A stretch of DNA of 64,000 bases from Isoetes taiwanensis (taxonomy: Eukaryota > Streptophyta > Lycopodiopsida > Isoetales > Isoetaceae), in the NCBI GenBank assembly GCA_021234155.1, contig JAJEKV010000055.1:250001-314000 (forward strand), read 5' to 3'. The notes beneath the pieces were generated by a model. That model saw only the letters and a list, made by a program, of their open reading frames with translations, had not been told where the DNA came from and searched no databases. Below, piece after piece: positions 23,201-36,100 of the stretch; the first letter of the stretch is position 1, and each line of letters starts with the position of its first letter. The position numbers and the translations under genes were made by a program.

Positions 23201-23454
23201 CGGCGTAGTGGCCCGAGGTCGAGGAGACGTAAATCGTAGAAAGCTGCGGGCCTTGTCAGGGGAAGCCGCGTTCGGGCGGCACCTGGCGAATTCGCCCGAT
23301 GCAATGCATGTTGCTGCCACTCCTGCTGCTCCTGGCGCATTACCCGGTCACGCACCTCCTGCTCCGTATTTCCGATTGCCGCCAGCGCCGCGACACTGCT
23401 CCCCTACAACCGGCGGATCATCGGCGCCCACATCGAATGCCAACAAATAGGAAC

Positions 23455-23950
23455 GTGCCTCGGATGGTGTCTTTGAACCGCCGGGGCTTCCCCTCGCGAG
23501 AAAGGCGAGAGTCTCAACACTATTGCACCGGGATATGGATCTCATTTTCCCTCATGGAGACATGGGAGCATGCAGGCAATGGTTACCGGACCTCCCAGCT
23601 ATGCATTTTCTGTTCAATGAGTGCACGTGCAAGTTTAGGGCATGGCGGCGTTGTTCGCTACTACCGCGGTAACCTTGAGGCACTCGGCCTCGTTGCACAA
23701 AACAGACGTGCACAATCGCTACTTGTGGGTGCGCTGCGGCAAAGATGACAAGGGCGACACTCTCCTCATAGCAAGATGCTACTTTCCACATGCCGAGAGC
23801 AACTTCTATAGCACTCATTTGGATGTGGACCCATTAGACCCTATGTCGATCTATATGATGACATGGCCACCCTACAAACAATTGGGCGGTGGTTATGTTG
23901 CTTGGCGAATTTTAATGCACGATAGGAGCCGAAAGCAGGTTCCAAAAATT
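23455..23950 (+). pseudogene. LINE-B copy 3 endonuclease remnant
   Basis: Frames in register with an APE endonuclease read MVSLNRRGF (N-terminal strand), SLMETWEHAG (metal-binding E), GHGGVVRYYRG and LWVRCGKDDKGDTLLIARCY, then HLDVDPLDPMSIY and, in a shifted frame, LANFNARIG (the GDFN block). At least three frameshifts. Confidence 0.6.
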
Positions 23951-24889
23951 TGACCCCCGGGCGAGGACGCCTTTGCGCTTGAACCCGCAGAGGTGGCTTG
24001 GTCAAGGATATCGATGACGCCCATATTTCGCGCTATGGCAGGCAGTTGTTGTTGCTGGGTAGTATCTTTGACCTGGTTATTTGTAATGGGCTAGCACAAT
24101 GGCCGTCTTCCAGTTGCTACACTTGTAGACAGGAGAACCAAGGGGCGGCCCGGTGTGGTGGATTATCCGGCCGGGTTGAGGAAACAGGATCTGCGACCGT
24201 TACTCATTTTTCCATCGGGACTGACACCTGGGGACGAGGAAGTAGGATGGACCACCGCCCCTGTTCATGCATCTCCATTGGGAGGCTTCCGTGCACCCGC
24301 CGCTTCAACACACGGGTGGGCCCAGCTACCGACTACGGCCATCGCGAGGGGACCTATGCCCAGCTGCTTGAGCATGATCTGGAGGGACTGCTGCAACTCC
24401 CCATACTTCAAGAGCACCAAGCCGAGCCCACCCTACCGCTTTCACGGGCCGCTGAAAGATGCTTTGGGAGAGGCTCACCGGCCGAACCACGTGCACTACC
24501 ACCTTTCCCGCAACAAATGGTTTTGATGATGAGTGCCGAGCTCAAACGCGACACCCAAGCAAGTCAGCGATCGGCGTCTCCCGCCCACAGGCCATCCGTC
24601 AATACCGCTCATTTCTCAAGAACAAGAAGGCGGATACCTCAGGCAGAGCATCGCCAGTCAGATGTTTGGTCTCTCGGACCGCACCCCGTGACATTTCCGG
24701 AGAAGGGTCTTGAGCAAGCCTACATGCGGCCCAGGAACATCACCCTGGGCAATGGGTGCGATTACTTGCAAATTTCGCGACCCTTCTGGGGCCGAACGCA
24801 AATCCCTCCACAGATAGGCATGGCTCTAGTTATCACTGTGAGAGAGGGGATGTTATCATGGGCCTACGGCGCCTAGCTAATGGGAAGGC

Positions 24890-25700
24890 GGCCAGATTTA
24901 GACGGCATGCAGGCGGAACACGAAAAAATTTGGGCCTCCATTTGGTGCACGTCCTCACGGCATTGTTTAATAAAGCATTGCGAGAAGGCTTCCCTATGCA
25001 ATGGACCACTAGCGTAGTAGTGCCCATATACAAAGCGAGGGACCCTCAATGCACGCCAACTACCGTACTATTATGGGTGGCTCTCTCTTTGCAAAACCTG
25101 TTGGCATCCTTGAGCGGTGGTGACAATATGGGCGAGGAAACGGAGGTGCGAAGCTCTTACTGAGGCGGTTTCCTCGCCCGGACATTCCACCATTGATCAT
25201 ATCTTCACTCTGCGCACATTGATTGAGGATAGCAGAATCATGCCGTGAAACTGTCTTTGTTGTTTCGTTGATTTTGCAAAAGCGTTCGACGATACCCCGC
25301 AACAAGCTCGGGGCCAGTGCGGCGGTGGGGACCCCCGGACTTGCGGAATCACGATTATATAGGTTATGCGAGGCATGCTCGGGCGTATCACATCAGCAGC
25401 AAAACCCGGTAATCGGTAGCATTGAGTCGCGTCGGGTTGCCCCCTCTCCCCACACTCTTTGGCCTATACATTGATCGGGTTGGAGGATTGGCTCACGAGC
25501 ATGGAGCGTGAGCGCACATCTCATGCATCACACAATCCGGCTCTCATATATCTTGGCGATGTCAACCTCATGGCCTATACTCAGGAAGGACATGCGGCGT
25601 CACTGGATGCTCTTGACACTTTTGCCAATTCAGCGGCATGCGAAAGTTAACTTGGCCAAAACTAGGGTGCTACTAGTTGCACGAATCCCCGACCACAAGG
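24890..25700 (+). pseudogene. LINE-B copy 3 reverse transcriptase remnant
   Basis: Successive frames give LTALFNKALREGFPMQWTTS and VVVPIYKARDP (RT block 1), ANYRTI, SSPGHSTIDHIFTLRTLIED (block 2), CFVDFAKAFDD (DxAKAFD, block 3) and PLPTLFGLYIDR (block 4). The YADD position reads LGDVNLM and has lost the catalytic pair. Then NLAKTRVLLVA and YKYLGIEFST. Order and spacing match copy 1. Confidence 0.65.
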
Positions 25701-26885
25701 CTTCCCACCTTCACTTACCGGGGGCAAAGGTAGAGGTGGCTCCCACCTACAAGTACTTGGGGATTGAGTTCTCAACTACCACCCATTGGGATGCGGCTAT
25801 CAGTTGCGGGTCACGGCGGGTTGGAAAGCACTATATGCCATGCATAACAATGACCACAAGGTAGAAGTTGCGCACTGGGGCCACCACTCACATTTGTTTG
25901 GGCCTTGGTTGATTTTGGTCCTTTTGTATGGGGTAGAAGTGTGGGGTCGGTCATATCCCTCAACACAGGAATGACCTCGGCGGTGTGCGTATATACGCTT
26001 CTGGCACGGGCTTTGGGGTGAAGTCCACAGGCCCGCACCGGATCCTACTCGTGAGACGCTTTCTACCCCTTCAGCGGCCGCATTGGAACGCCATATCTTT
26101 ACTTCCAAAAGGTGGTCGCTATGGGCGATACATGCTTGCCCCATCTTGCTTTTGCCCACGCCGATGGGTCCCCAACTTTGTGAAATCACGCTGAAAGACA
26201 AGCAAGCTCGGTTGGTTCTCACCGGGCGCAAGTGCATAAACAGTCGTCCAAGTCGAGGGACAAAGAAAGATCGCGAGGCACTTAAACCGTACCTAGATGC
26301 TACTTTCCTTCCAAAGCCGGGATCACGAGGCGGCCGCCGCACGTTAGGTGGGCACACTATCGCCAGCAAAGTCAATCCTAGGCTCACAAGAGGCCCACAC
26401 ATTTGTACACTCACGGCTGCCCATGAAGACGCAGCGGACTTATAGCTTCCATTCGCCCAGATTTTGCACACGCCCGCATTGAAAGGCGTTGGGCTTGGGG
26501 AGAACGAGAGCAAAGGCTTTTGCCGGTGTTGCCACCGGCGGCGATTGAGGATGAATGTCATACCCTCGGATTCGCGGCATTTGCCCATATCAGAGAGGTA
26601 TGTTCGACTACTAGTACACGGCCCGTTGCATCGATTATTGACTACAAGGTCGGTGGGTTTTGTTGGGGTCATACCTCCGGAGGTTATGGATGACGGACCC
26701 GTTTGTGTCCTACGGGGCCGGTCTTTGAAGCGCCCCTATGCAATTTATGCGGTGTGCGGCATGCTTATTCTTGCTAAGGTTTTTCCTCGAAAACCCTTGG
26801 GCGGGGTTTTTAATCGCATCGAATACGCGGCTGGCGCTCTTTTGTTTGGGTCCCATAGGCCAATTGGTCTCCGTGGACGCTAAAA
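25700..26885 (+). pseudogene. LINE-B copy 3 ORF2 C-terminal remnant
   Basis: Fragments LYAMHNNDHKVEV and LLYGVEVWGRS parallel copy 1. The remainder to the 3' hairpin is frameshifted; a CCHC motif may survive as RCVxxC-like residues, but I cannot place it with certainty. Confidence 0.45.
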
Positions 26886-26905
26886 ACCTATTCTATTCTA
26901 TTCTA

Positions 26906-27541
26906 CATAATTCTATCTATAATATGATATTTCACCTAGCAAGCACATTACATCTACCTATTTCACACAACCACAACTAATGCCCGGCATCGCCGGCTAC
27001 ACGTTTCTAGTGTATTCTAACAATGGCAAACCATAAGGCTTCACTAATACATGAGGAGATCAAATGCCTGCATGAGGAGCTAAGATCGCTTACCTTGGCA
27101 TATTTTGTGGAATGTGCCTGCAGATTAATAATACAACCATCCAACGATAATGATAAATAGTTTTGGACATAATGACAGCAATGGATTACAATTTTGAAGT
27201 TGCTAAATAAGGCAAAAATTCGTCTATTTCTGATAGCTTGCAAGCCTAGTTTTCATCAGAAACAAAATGGGAAGTGTGTAAATAAAGCAAAAATGCCCCA
27301 GGGCCAGGCATTAATGTACTAGGCAATCTTATTAAGAAAAGGGAGAATTAGCCCCCTAAAAGGTTACAATGGCTTCACATATGGAAACAAAAGACCAGAA
27401 CCATCATGTGACGCAAATAATACACCATCATTATCGTACACACAGTCCTCTTCAAACCCAAAGAGTGTCAACTGTGACAAATCTTGAAAGAACATACATG
27501 TATATTACTTATGATACATTTATCTCCAATCATCTTTGAGC
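26906..27541. other. Intergenic / probable 3' UTR of the CNGC gene
   Basis: No coding sequence. About 27280-27541 probably includes the 3' UTR of the minus-strand channel gene. A polyadenylation site cannot be placed with confidence. Confidence 0.35.
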
Positions 27542-30500
27542 CTACTCTTCATCTTCAGCAGCAAAATCTGGTTCTGCAGGTTTTGTTAGCAGCCTTTTAG
27601 ATGCCTCTGCTGCACGTAAGTTCCTTAACCTGTGAACTCCTCGCATTGCATTAACAGCAAACTTGGAAGCATAAAGTGCTGCCCCCCAAGCTTGGTGATG
27701 AGCCGGCCTTCTGGGCAGCTATTGCCTGCTGCAAATTGAGATAATCTGTTTTCTGACGCTGCTCTGCAAGTCTCTTCCTCTGATACCGCCTCCAAGCTGC
27801 TTGAATGTACTGTGATGCCCAAGTCCTCCATTGCTGGGAATAATACCGTATTGTATGTTGCAGTTGCTTGCTATGCATGCGTCTGAATTGCCCAGCAACA
27901 TATTTTAGATCTTCTGCACTCAACGTAAATGCTTCAACTTCAACAAGTGCCTTCACTGTACGAGTTGAATTAGGGAGAACTTTTGCTTTGGGAAGCAAAG
28001 CCCAAGATAACAGTTCCTCACCACAGAAGTCTCCAGGCTGCAGAGCACTCACATTAAGGAAACCCGTTCTTCCACCATCAGTTGTTACACTTTCCAATGA
28101 TCCACGTATAATAAATAGCATTTCTGTTACGGGGTCACCTTCCCTTATTATATAGGTGCCTTCTGTTTCAAGAGCAGCTTTCAAACGTTCACACATTGCA
28201 TCCAGAAGGCGGTCATCCATTTGACTAAAGAGTGGCACCTGTAAACCAAGAACAACTATTGTAGAGCTTAAAAAGGTAGCATGCTTTCCTTTCTTTTCAA
28301 AATCAAGTGGCAAGAAGATTTGTACTGTACCCTTCTAACAAGGTTCAAACATAAATGTCGCTTGATGTCTCGTCGTAGGTCCATGGGTAAGGTTTGTAAA
28401 AGAGCATCTTCATCTACTCCTCTGGTCGCCACCCACTTTTGCTGGTCATATCTTCGGACACGCACCCGTAGATCTGGAGGTAGCTGTCTGTGGCTCATCC
28501 ATTGTTCAGCATCTCGCCGCTTGATCCGCATTTCCTCCAGACGTGCTGTTATTGATTGCAGATATGTCTGACACAAACAAAATATTCTTAAATCGCTTAT
28601 GACATTGACCTCCACCATCCTAAAACATAACTTCTCACCTGCATGTTACCAATAAGAAGTGCAAAAAGAACCAGTCCTACTGTGCAGATCAAGATACAAA
28701 ATATAATTTCCCAAACATATGTGCTTGTTCCAAGGTTCTGACCTAATGCACTGCACAAGACAAAAAAATGTAACAACATTGTTCTGAAACTGTTTAATTG
28801 GTTATTTCTATCTGCAAAACCAAACCACTTCAACACTTGGAGGTTATATACTGAAATATTACACTATGAAATGATATCACATTTGGCAACCTTTTCTGAA
28901 TAATATGAAACTTTTATAGGTCTAAAAATTGGCTAAACATAACAAGTGCCAAAGACCAACTGTGCATGATATGAAAAACAAGAATATCATCATTCACGCA
29001 GTAGACTCACGATGAGCCCACTTAGTTTTCACAAGCATCAATCAAACGAGATGTAAAATGCTTGAAATGACAACCCAATAATGACAACAGAAATTGAAAG
29101 CTTTCATGCCGTGGGCATTAGAGATCTCAGTTATGACACTAATAGGATCAATCAGAAATAATGTAAGATATATAGTTGGCGTTCTTTGTCATGACACTTC
29201 ATTTTGTAAAATGCAGCAAAGCTAGATTTATGTAGTTATATTATAGGTTTGTTTCTACAATTAGACTTACAAGGTCAGAAATATTGATGTTGAAGAAAGC
29301 CCTTTGCAAAATGCCTATGCTGCTAGCTAATTGACTTGTCTTTTTTTTTAAATAACTCTTGTATTCTTGTACCTCAAGTTCCGCAGGCCCCACCAGAAAC
29401 AGTAGAAATACTTCTCGAAGAAGTTAGTCCTTGTAGTTATGTTGTTGTCAAGTGCATCCTTATATATTCCATAATTAAAGCCATTGGTGGTATTACATGT
29501 CGCTCTAATATTAGTGGAATTTATCCATTCCCCTCTTTCTTTGTTTGAACGGCTTCCACAATCAAAATAAATGCGCCTGCATCCACTTTCACGTCCACAC
29601 TGTTTTCTCCAACAACTGTCTTGCCTTTCAATTGCAAGCAGGTACCAACATGCACCAATTACCTGCAAAAATAGTCAAAGACATTCTCCTCTTGTAAAAC
29701 TTCACAGTCAATGTCTCAGATAAAGCAGGCAATCTAGGTACAGCAATGATTTACAGATTTTTAGAAACAGAAACTCTCTTCATTCCACTTTATAATGAGA
29801 AAAGTCTAAAACATGGTATACAAGCACTAGAATGGCAATACTTTAGCACATAATTTCCTGAAAGGTGCTTAACTAATGGAATCTTAAAACTTTAGATTCC
29901 ATTAGGAAAATGATGTTTGAGAACGTACTAGCTTCATCCTGATATGCCTATTAGATAGATAAAGGAATGCACCAGCATTTAGTGAGTAATCAATCAATAG
30001 TAACAACTATAAGAGTCTGGAAAAGCTTTTTTATGCCAAAACAGCATACACTGCATTTCTTATTTTTACCAATAGTGCCTGATGAATGCGCATTTTAAGG
30101 TCCATTTGCATGCTAATTCCCTTTACTATGCTCAAGTCTTAAAGTTCTTGTTTTTTTTTCTTTCTCTTTTTCTTTTCTTTTTTTGAAGCACCAAAGAATC
30201 TGTGACATGGCATTCTACAACAAACCAAATTCTAAACAAACAACCAAACATCATTTGCCACCAGTAGAATGCGATGATAACAAACTATGTGCATGCCTTA
30301 GGCAGGCGATACATTAGCTTCTCTTGGAATATCATTTGACCTTATTAATTACTGAAGAGACAACTTACATGACTGGCAAGCATGAATAACACCAAGTTAT
30401 ATGCAGCACCAGCCCAGGCTGTCTCAGTGACAAATCCAGTGCTTTTCACCATTTTCTTAGTTAACGGGTATATTCGAAATAACCGAGGAAGGTATTGGAA

Positions 30501-31514
30501 AAAAACAGCAAATCTCAATGCGTTCTTTGTATTGGCAGCTGTGCCACCTTTCACCGCAGGAAAAACAACCCAGATGATGAACTGTTGAACAAAATACAGA
30601 CTCAGATGAAATACTTGTGGAACAAAATCATAGTTATAGCTGTGCTAATAATATGTACATACAATGAATGAACTAAACTATGAACTAGGCCATGCCCATG
30701 AGATGAAATGGAGCATAGATCCATGTTTGAACAACTGACATATCATAGCCTGTTGGTAAATCAATATGTTTTTTAAATTACACTCATATGGCAGATGCAT
30801 ATGCAAACACGTTCAAAATGTTGTTGGTGGATGGCTGGAGAATTGAGAGATTGAGGAATAATAAGGGATGCAGTGTACCTACCTGTGGAAGAGGTAAGAC
30901 AGCAATGATGTCCAACCAAAAGTCTCGTAACAAATATCTTTTAGCAATTTGTCTAGTATCCACAACCACTTCACCCTTTCCAAAAACCTGTGAAGATGGT
31001 GCAATGAATCCCGTTCTAAATTGGAGTGCTATATGGAACAAATAAAACGCATCTGTTAGTGTGCGCATAAGCGTGACTACGATGGCCAAATCCCTCTGAA
31101 TTCGAATACAAAGATCTTCAGCAACAACCGGTAGATAAAAGAAGAAAGGGTCAACAAATACAGCGACCAAACATGACAAAACAAAGAACTTGTTCCACTG
31201 ATGCACAAACTTGCTTCTTGGGTCCAAGATCCGGACATTTGAATTCTTTTTCTGATTAACAGTTTTAGACACACTTGGTTTCATGTGCATAAATGCCTGC
31301 GAAGCATTGTCCCATTTTTTCTTCGAAGATCCTTCTGAATCTTCTGTTTCAAGGCTATATGATCTGAATTGAATTTTAGCTTCTGATCTTGAAGAATTGT
31401 ATTTGTCTGTCTCCAGGTCATTGGAAAACCTACAAGAAATAGCAGATAAGTAAACTGTGATGGCAAGTCGCAATCTATATCAGCGCAACATTACCTGACA
31501 ATAGTCTTCCTCAT
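27542..31514 (-). CDS. CNGC: Cyclic nucleotide-gated ion channel (CNGC), seven coding exons
   Basis: Plasma-membrane cation channel subunit. The exons on the minus strand are 31514-31495, 31429-30883, 30581-30369, 29662-29373, 28750-28639, 28567-28331 and 28238-27542, all with GT-AG borders and compatible phases. They give about 704 residues, usual for plant CNGCs. The N-terminus is MRKTIVRFSNDLE. Membrane segments S1-S6 follow, with the Cys-rich S5-pore loop (CWRKQCGRESGC). The pore helix FWWGLRNLSALGQN has a GQN selectivity filter, as in plant CNGC groups I-III. The C-terminus has a cyclic-nucleotide-binding domain with phosphate-binding cassette GDFCGEELLSWAL and a calmodulin-binding IQ motif IQAAWRRYQRKR. 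A sixth G in the run at 27682-27687 shifts the frame after GSSPSLG; without it the conserved tail (LYASKFAVNAMRG, then KPAEPDF) reads through to TAG at 27542-27544. Confidence 0.93.
27682..27687 (-). other. Frameshifting homopolymer in CNGC exon 7
   Basis: Six C's on the + strand (GGGGGG in the coding sense). Five are needed to keep the conserved C-terminus in frame. As written, translation ends at 27651 after nine altered residues. Confidence 0.85.
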
Positions 31515-31974
31515 TTGGTAGCTATGGCTTTCATATGCTGCTAGGTCGAAAAATGAGCGCTGACTTTACATATCCAGATTGGATCGAACGGCATTGTTCA
31601 GAAACCAGACCTGATTGGAAATAAAGCCGAGAATAAGCGGGGAGATGCAACGGAGAAATAGTCAATCCAGGAACCCAGCTTTAGGAATCTGTTTGGAGGA
31701 CCCATTAACGAATTCAATCCGAGTTTCCAGACCCAAGAATCATAATTGGGTTGGAAAGAAAGGAAATTTTCTTGTGGGCTACTTGTGCGAAGGCAACGAA
31801 CCCTAGAAGGAGCTCCGGCGACCAGAGTAGCTTAAGCTGCCGGCTCGAAGGATGCAGTCTTCTAGTCAGCAGAACAGTGCAGCCAAGTGTGGACATTTTT
31901 CCAGATTTAGCGGCGCCCCTAAAACCCTCTTGTTTGCTTTTGGGACATACGTCAGGCTTTTGGAAGAAATAGTA
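31515..31974 (-). promoter_or_regulatory. 5' UTR and upstream region of the CNGC gene
   Basis: About 460 bp separate the predicted start codon from a dispersed repeat. The part nearest the ATG is probably 5' UTR. A minus-strand open frame (31998-31714) is not recognised. I see no clear TATA box, so the promoter may be short or partly supplied by the repeat. Confidence 0.35.
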
Positions 31975-32713
31975 AACGAGCCATCTCGGTCCCCCCAAAG
32001 GAGAATAAATCCATTTGTGCTTTTGTGCACAAAAAAGACAAGGGAATTCTCACCAAATACCATAGCCTACTTTTTTCTTACCTCACACTAGCATTCATTC
32101 ACACCTTAGAAATGGGCACCATGTAAACCAAATCAGTATCAACCCCAACTTGTTGCAAATTCCCGAGGTCCATTGCATTCTCACAGTGATGCTTCCCAGA
32201 AGCTTCCTATCTCGGCTCCAGTTTCATCTTTCGTGTTTCAACTTAGCATTTTACATTTAAACTCGGTGTTAGATGTATCATTGTTTTATATGTATATCCT
32301 TGCCTCTGCATGAACCATATTTCCATGAACACCATATCACACGTCCATTATGTTTGGCAACAAGCATGTCCAGAAGGAACTATATCCCCATGAACACCGA
32401 ATCACACGTCAGTATATTTGGCACCAAGCCGGTGTTAGAGCCAACAAATGGGATGTGAACTCCTTGTCAATGAATAGACGTTTGCCATCAGGCACTCAAA
32501 CTAGGGTGCAATAGTGGTACGGAAACATGGTGCAATAGTGGTACGGAAACATGTAACTGCTACTTTTAAAGCATAGGATTGAGTCAACATTAGATCTCAA
32601 TCATTGCTTTTGTGCTTTTTTAGATATGAATAACATGGTACAATCTTTTTATAAAAATAGAAGGGATATGGTAGCATTATAGACTATGGTGCACATTTGT
32701 CCCATTATTGTTA
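31975..32713 (+). repeat. 0.7-kb dispersed repeat, copy 1
   Basis: From ACGAGCCATCTCGGT to CCCATTATTGTTA this matches 43308-44026 in the same orientation with few differences. Copy 1 has a tandem duplication of a ~24-bp unit (GTGCAATAGTGGTACGGAAA and on, about 32507-32554) and an extra ATTC near 32094. No TG...CA ends or target duplication are evident, so I do not call it an LTR. A short ORF (32273-32458) is conserved between copies, but only because the DNA is. Confidence 0.8.
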
Positions 32714-33110
32714 ATATATACAAGAAATTTATCGCGGGCCTTGGCTCTACTTGTGGCAAAGGAGGGTTTGTATTAAGTCGAAAGGAACTCAGGTATGGAC
32801 CTGTGAAATCGAACTAAATGTGTCTAACTTGGAGAACTCTAACCTCCATACTGAAAGCAATGCAAAATTATATACTAATGACGAATATAGTTTTACGTAT
32901 GAGTTTGTTATGCATGTCCAATGTCTTTTATATATGTCAATGTGGGTTAGCTATATATTATGCTGGATTAGGTCATCCAGCAATAGCAGCCTAAATATGC
33001 TATCACACATAATTGGCTGCAAATAGCGAGTGGAGTTTTGTTTTTTTTTTTTTTTTTTTCTCTCTCTCTCTCTCTCTCTCACACTGTGTGGGAAGAACGG
33101 TTACTTAAAC
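32714..33110. other. Spacer with a CACTA-like end and a poly(T)-(CT)n tract
   Basis: It starts ATATATACAAGAAATTTATCGCGG, which shares 18 bases with the minus strand near 14.33 kb and resembles the ACAAGAAA start of CACTA elements. At about 33043-33080 about 20 T's run into about 10 CT units. No gene. Confidence 0.4.
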
Positions 33111-36100
33111 CCCCCTCATGCCTAATAAATCCACACATCCGTTGGGCAAAACTTTTGCCTTACATGCACACTTTGTAGGTAGGATTTAATCCCGCCTTAG
33201 GAAGTTGGGCACCATAGCCCAGAAGGCGGCCCGGTCAATCCATGGCCCATGAATTTTTAGAGCTTGTTTAAGGTCCATACTAGACTAATCTTATACAGAC
33301 TAGCTAGTTTATCCCACTACCTTTTAAAGTTCTACCACGCACGTCGGGGATCATCATCATTATAACCCGGTAACCAACTCCCAAGATAAACCATTGGCGG
33401 GTTTGAACCCATGACCAAAAAGTGGAGGAACGATTTTTTAGGCTTTTAAGTTCTACCACGCTCGGGGATCATCATCGTATAACCCCAAGTAACCAACTCC
33501 CAAAGATAAACATACATTGGCGGTTTGAACCCAGCTTGACCAAATGCACAGTTTTTATTTTGGCATTACTAGGCCTATACCAACTCACCACACATCCGTT
33601 GGGCAAAACTTTTGCCTTACATGCACACTTTGTAGGTAGGATTTAATCCGCCTTAGGAAGTTGGGCACCATATTCAGAAGGCGGCCCGGTCAATCCATGG
33701 CCCATGAATTTTTTAGAGCTTGTTTAAGGTCCATACTAGACTAATCTTGTATCCATTGGACTAGCTAGTTTATCCCTTGCGGTAGCCAAAGTGGAGGACA
33801 CGTATAGGCTTTTAAGTTCTACCACGCCGGGGATCATCACCAATAACCATAACCAACTCCCAAAGATAAACATACATTGGCCAGGTTTGAACCCATGACC
33901 AAATGCACATTTATTTTGGCATTACTAGGCCTATACCAACTCACCACACATTTTTGGGCAAAACTTTTGCCTTACATGCACACTTTGTAGGCAGGATTTA
34001 ATCCCGCCTTAGGAAGTTGGGCACCATAGCGCTGTAAGACAGCGGTCTATCCATGGCCCATGAATTTTTTAGAGCTTGTTTAAGGTCCATACTAGACTAA
34101 TCTTGTACAGACTAGCTAGTTTATCCCACTACCTTTGTTTAGCCAAAGTGGAGGTTTATAGGCTTTTAAGTTCTACCACGTCGGGGATCATCATCGTATA
34201 ACCCCAGTAACCAACTCCCAAAGATAAACATACATTGGCAAGGTTTGAACCCATGACCAAATGCACATTTATTTTGGCATTACTAGGCCTATACCAACTC
34301 ACCACACATCCGTTGGGCAAAACTTTTGCCTTACATGCACACTTTGTAGGTAGGATTTAATCCCGCCTTAGGAAGTTGGGCACCATAGCGCTGTAAGACA
34401 GCGGTCAATCCATGGCCCATGAATTTTTTAGAGCTTGTTTAAGGTCCATACTAGACTAATCTTGTACAGACTAGCTAGTTTATCCCACTACCTTGCGGTA
34501 GCCAAAGTGGAGGACACGTATAGGCTTTTAAGTTCTACCACGTCGGGGATCATCATCGTTATAACCCAGTAACCAACTCCCAAAGATAAACATACATTGG
34601 CCAGGTTTGAACCCATGACCAAATGCACATTTATTTTGGCATTACTAGGCCTATACCAACTCACCACACATCGGATTGGGCAAAACTTTTGCCCTTAGGT
34701 CAATCCATGGCCCCATGACCAAAAGGCCAAATGGTCAATCCACATTTTTTTAGGCATTGGAGCAAAACACATGCACACTTTGTAGGTAGGATTTAATCCT
34801 TTAGGAAGCCCATAGGTCCATACTAGACTAATCTTGTACAGGACTAGCTAGTTTATCCTAGTTTATCCCTACCTTGCGGTAGCCAAAGTGGAGGACACGT
34901 ATAGGCTTTTAAGTTCTACCACGTCGGGGATCATCATCATTATAACAAATTAACCAACTCCCAAAGATAAACATACCAAGTTTGGCCAATGAATTTATTT
35001 TAGCATTACTAAGCCTATACCAACTCACCACACATCCGTTGCAAAACTTTTGCCTTACATGCACACTTTGTAGGATTTAATCCCGCCTTAGGAAGTTGGG
35101 CACCATAGCGCTGTAAGACAGCGGTCAATCCATGGCCCATGAATTTTTTAGAGCTTGTTTAAGGTCCATACTAGACTAATCTTGTACAGACTAGCTAGTT
35201 TATCCCACTACCTTGCGGTAGCCAAAGTGGAGGACACGTATAGGCTTTTAAGTTCTACCACGTCGGGGATCATCATCGTATAACCCCAGTAACCAACTCC
35301 CAAAGATAAACATACATTGGCAAGGTTTGAACCCATGACCAAATGCACATTTATTTTGGCATTACTAGGCCTATACCAACTCACCACACATCCGTTGGGC
35401 AAAACTTTTGCCTTACATGCACACTTTGTAGGTAGGATTTAATCCCGCCTTAGGAAGTTGGGCACCATAGCGCTGTAAGACAGCGGTCAATCCATGGCCC
35501 ATGAATTTTTTAGAGCTTGTTTAAGGTCCATACTAGACTAATCTTGTACAGACTAGCTAGTTTATCCCACTACCTTGCGGTAGCCAAAGTGGAGGACACG
35601 TATAGGCTTTTAAGTTCTACCACGTCGGGGATCATCATCGTATAACCCCAGTAACCAACTCCCAAAGATAAACATACATTGGCCAGGTTTGAACCCATGA
35701 CCAAATGCACATTTATTTTGGCATTACTAGGCCTATACCAACTCACCACACATCCGTTGGGCAAAACTTTTGCCTTACATGCACACTTTGTAGGTAGGAT
35801 TTAATCCCGCCTTAGGAAGTTGGGCACCATAGCGCTGTAAGACAGCGGTCAATCCATGGCCCATGAATTTTTTAGAGCTTGTTTAAGGTCCATACTAGAC
35901 TAATCTTGTACAGACTAGCTAGTTTATAGACTAGCTAGTTTATCCCACTACCTTGCGGTAGCCAAAGTGGAAGACACGTATAGGCTTTTAAGTTCTTTCG
36001 GGGATCATCATCGTATGTAACCAACTCCCAAAGATAAACATACATTGGCAAGGTTTGAACCCTTGACCAAATGCACATTTATTTTGGCATTACTAGGCCT

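Larger units (their letters stand above)
21740..26905 (+). mobile_element. LINE-B relative, copy 3: near full-length, GC-rich and heavily frameshifted
   Basis: Plus-strand remnants occur in full LINE order: ORF1-like (about 22190-23200), endonuclease (about 23455-23950), RT (about 24900-25680), C-terminal region and a 3' end with hairpin AGGCC-AATT-GGTCT near 26860 and a (TATTC)n tail to about 26905. The block is visibly richer in G, C and CpG than the DNA on either side. Dozens of frameshifts and stops make it inactive. It is bordered on the 5' side by a CT-rich tract, like the other LINE-B copies. Confidence 0.72.

Noticed and set aside
35686-35748. A functional tRNA gene in the monomer
   Set aside because: Boxes A and B fit, but no cloverleaf with a plausible anticodon stem and acceptor stem can be drawn from the sequence.
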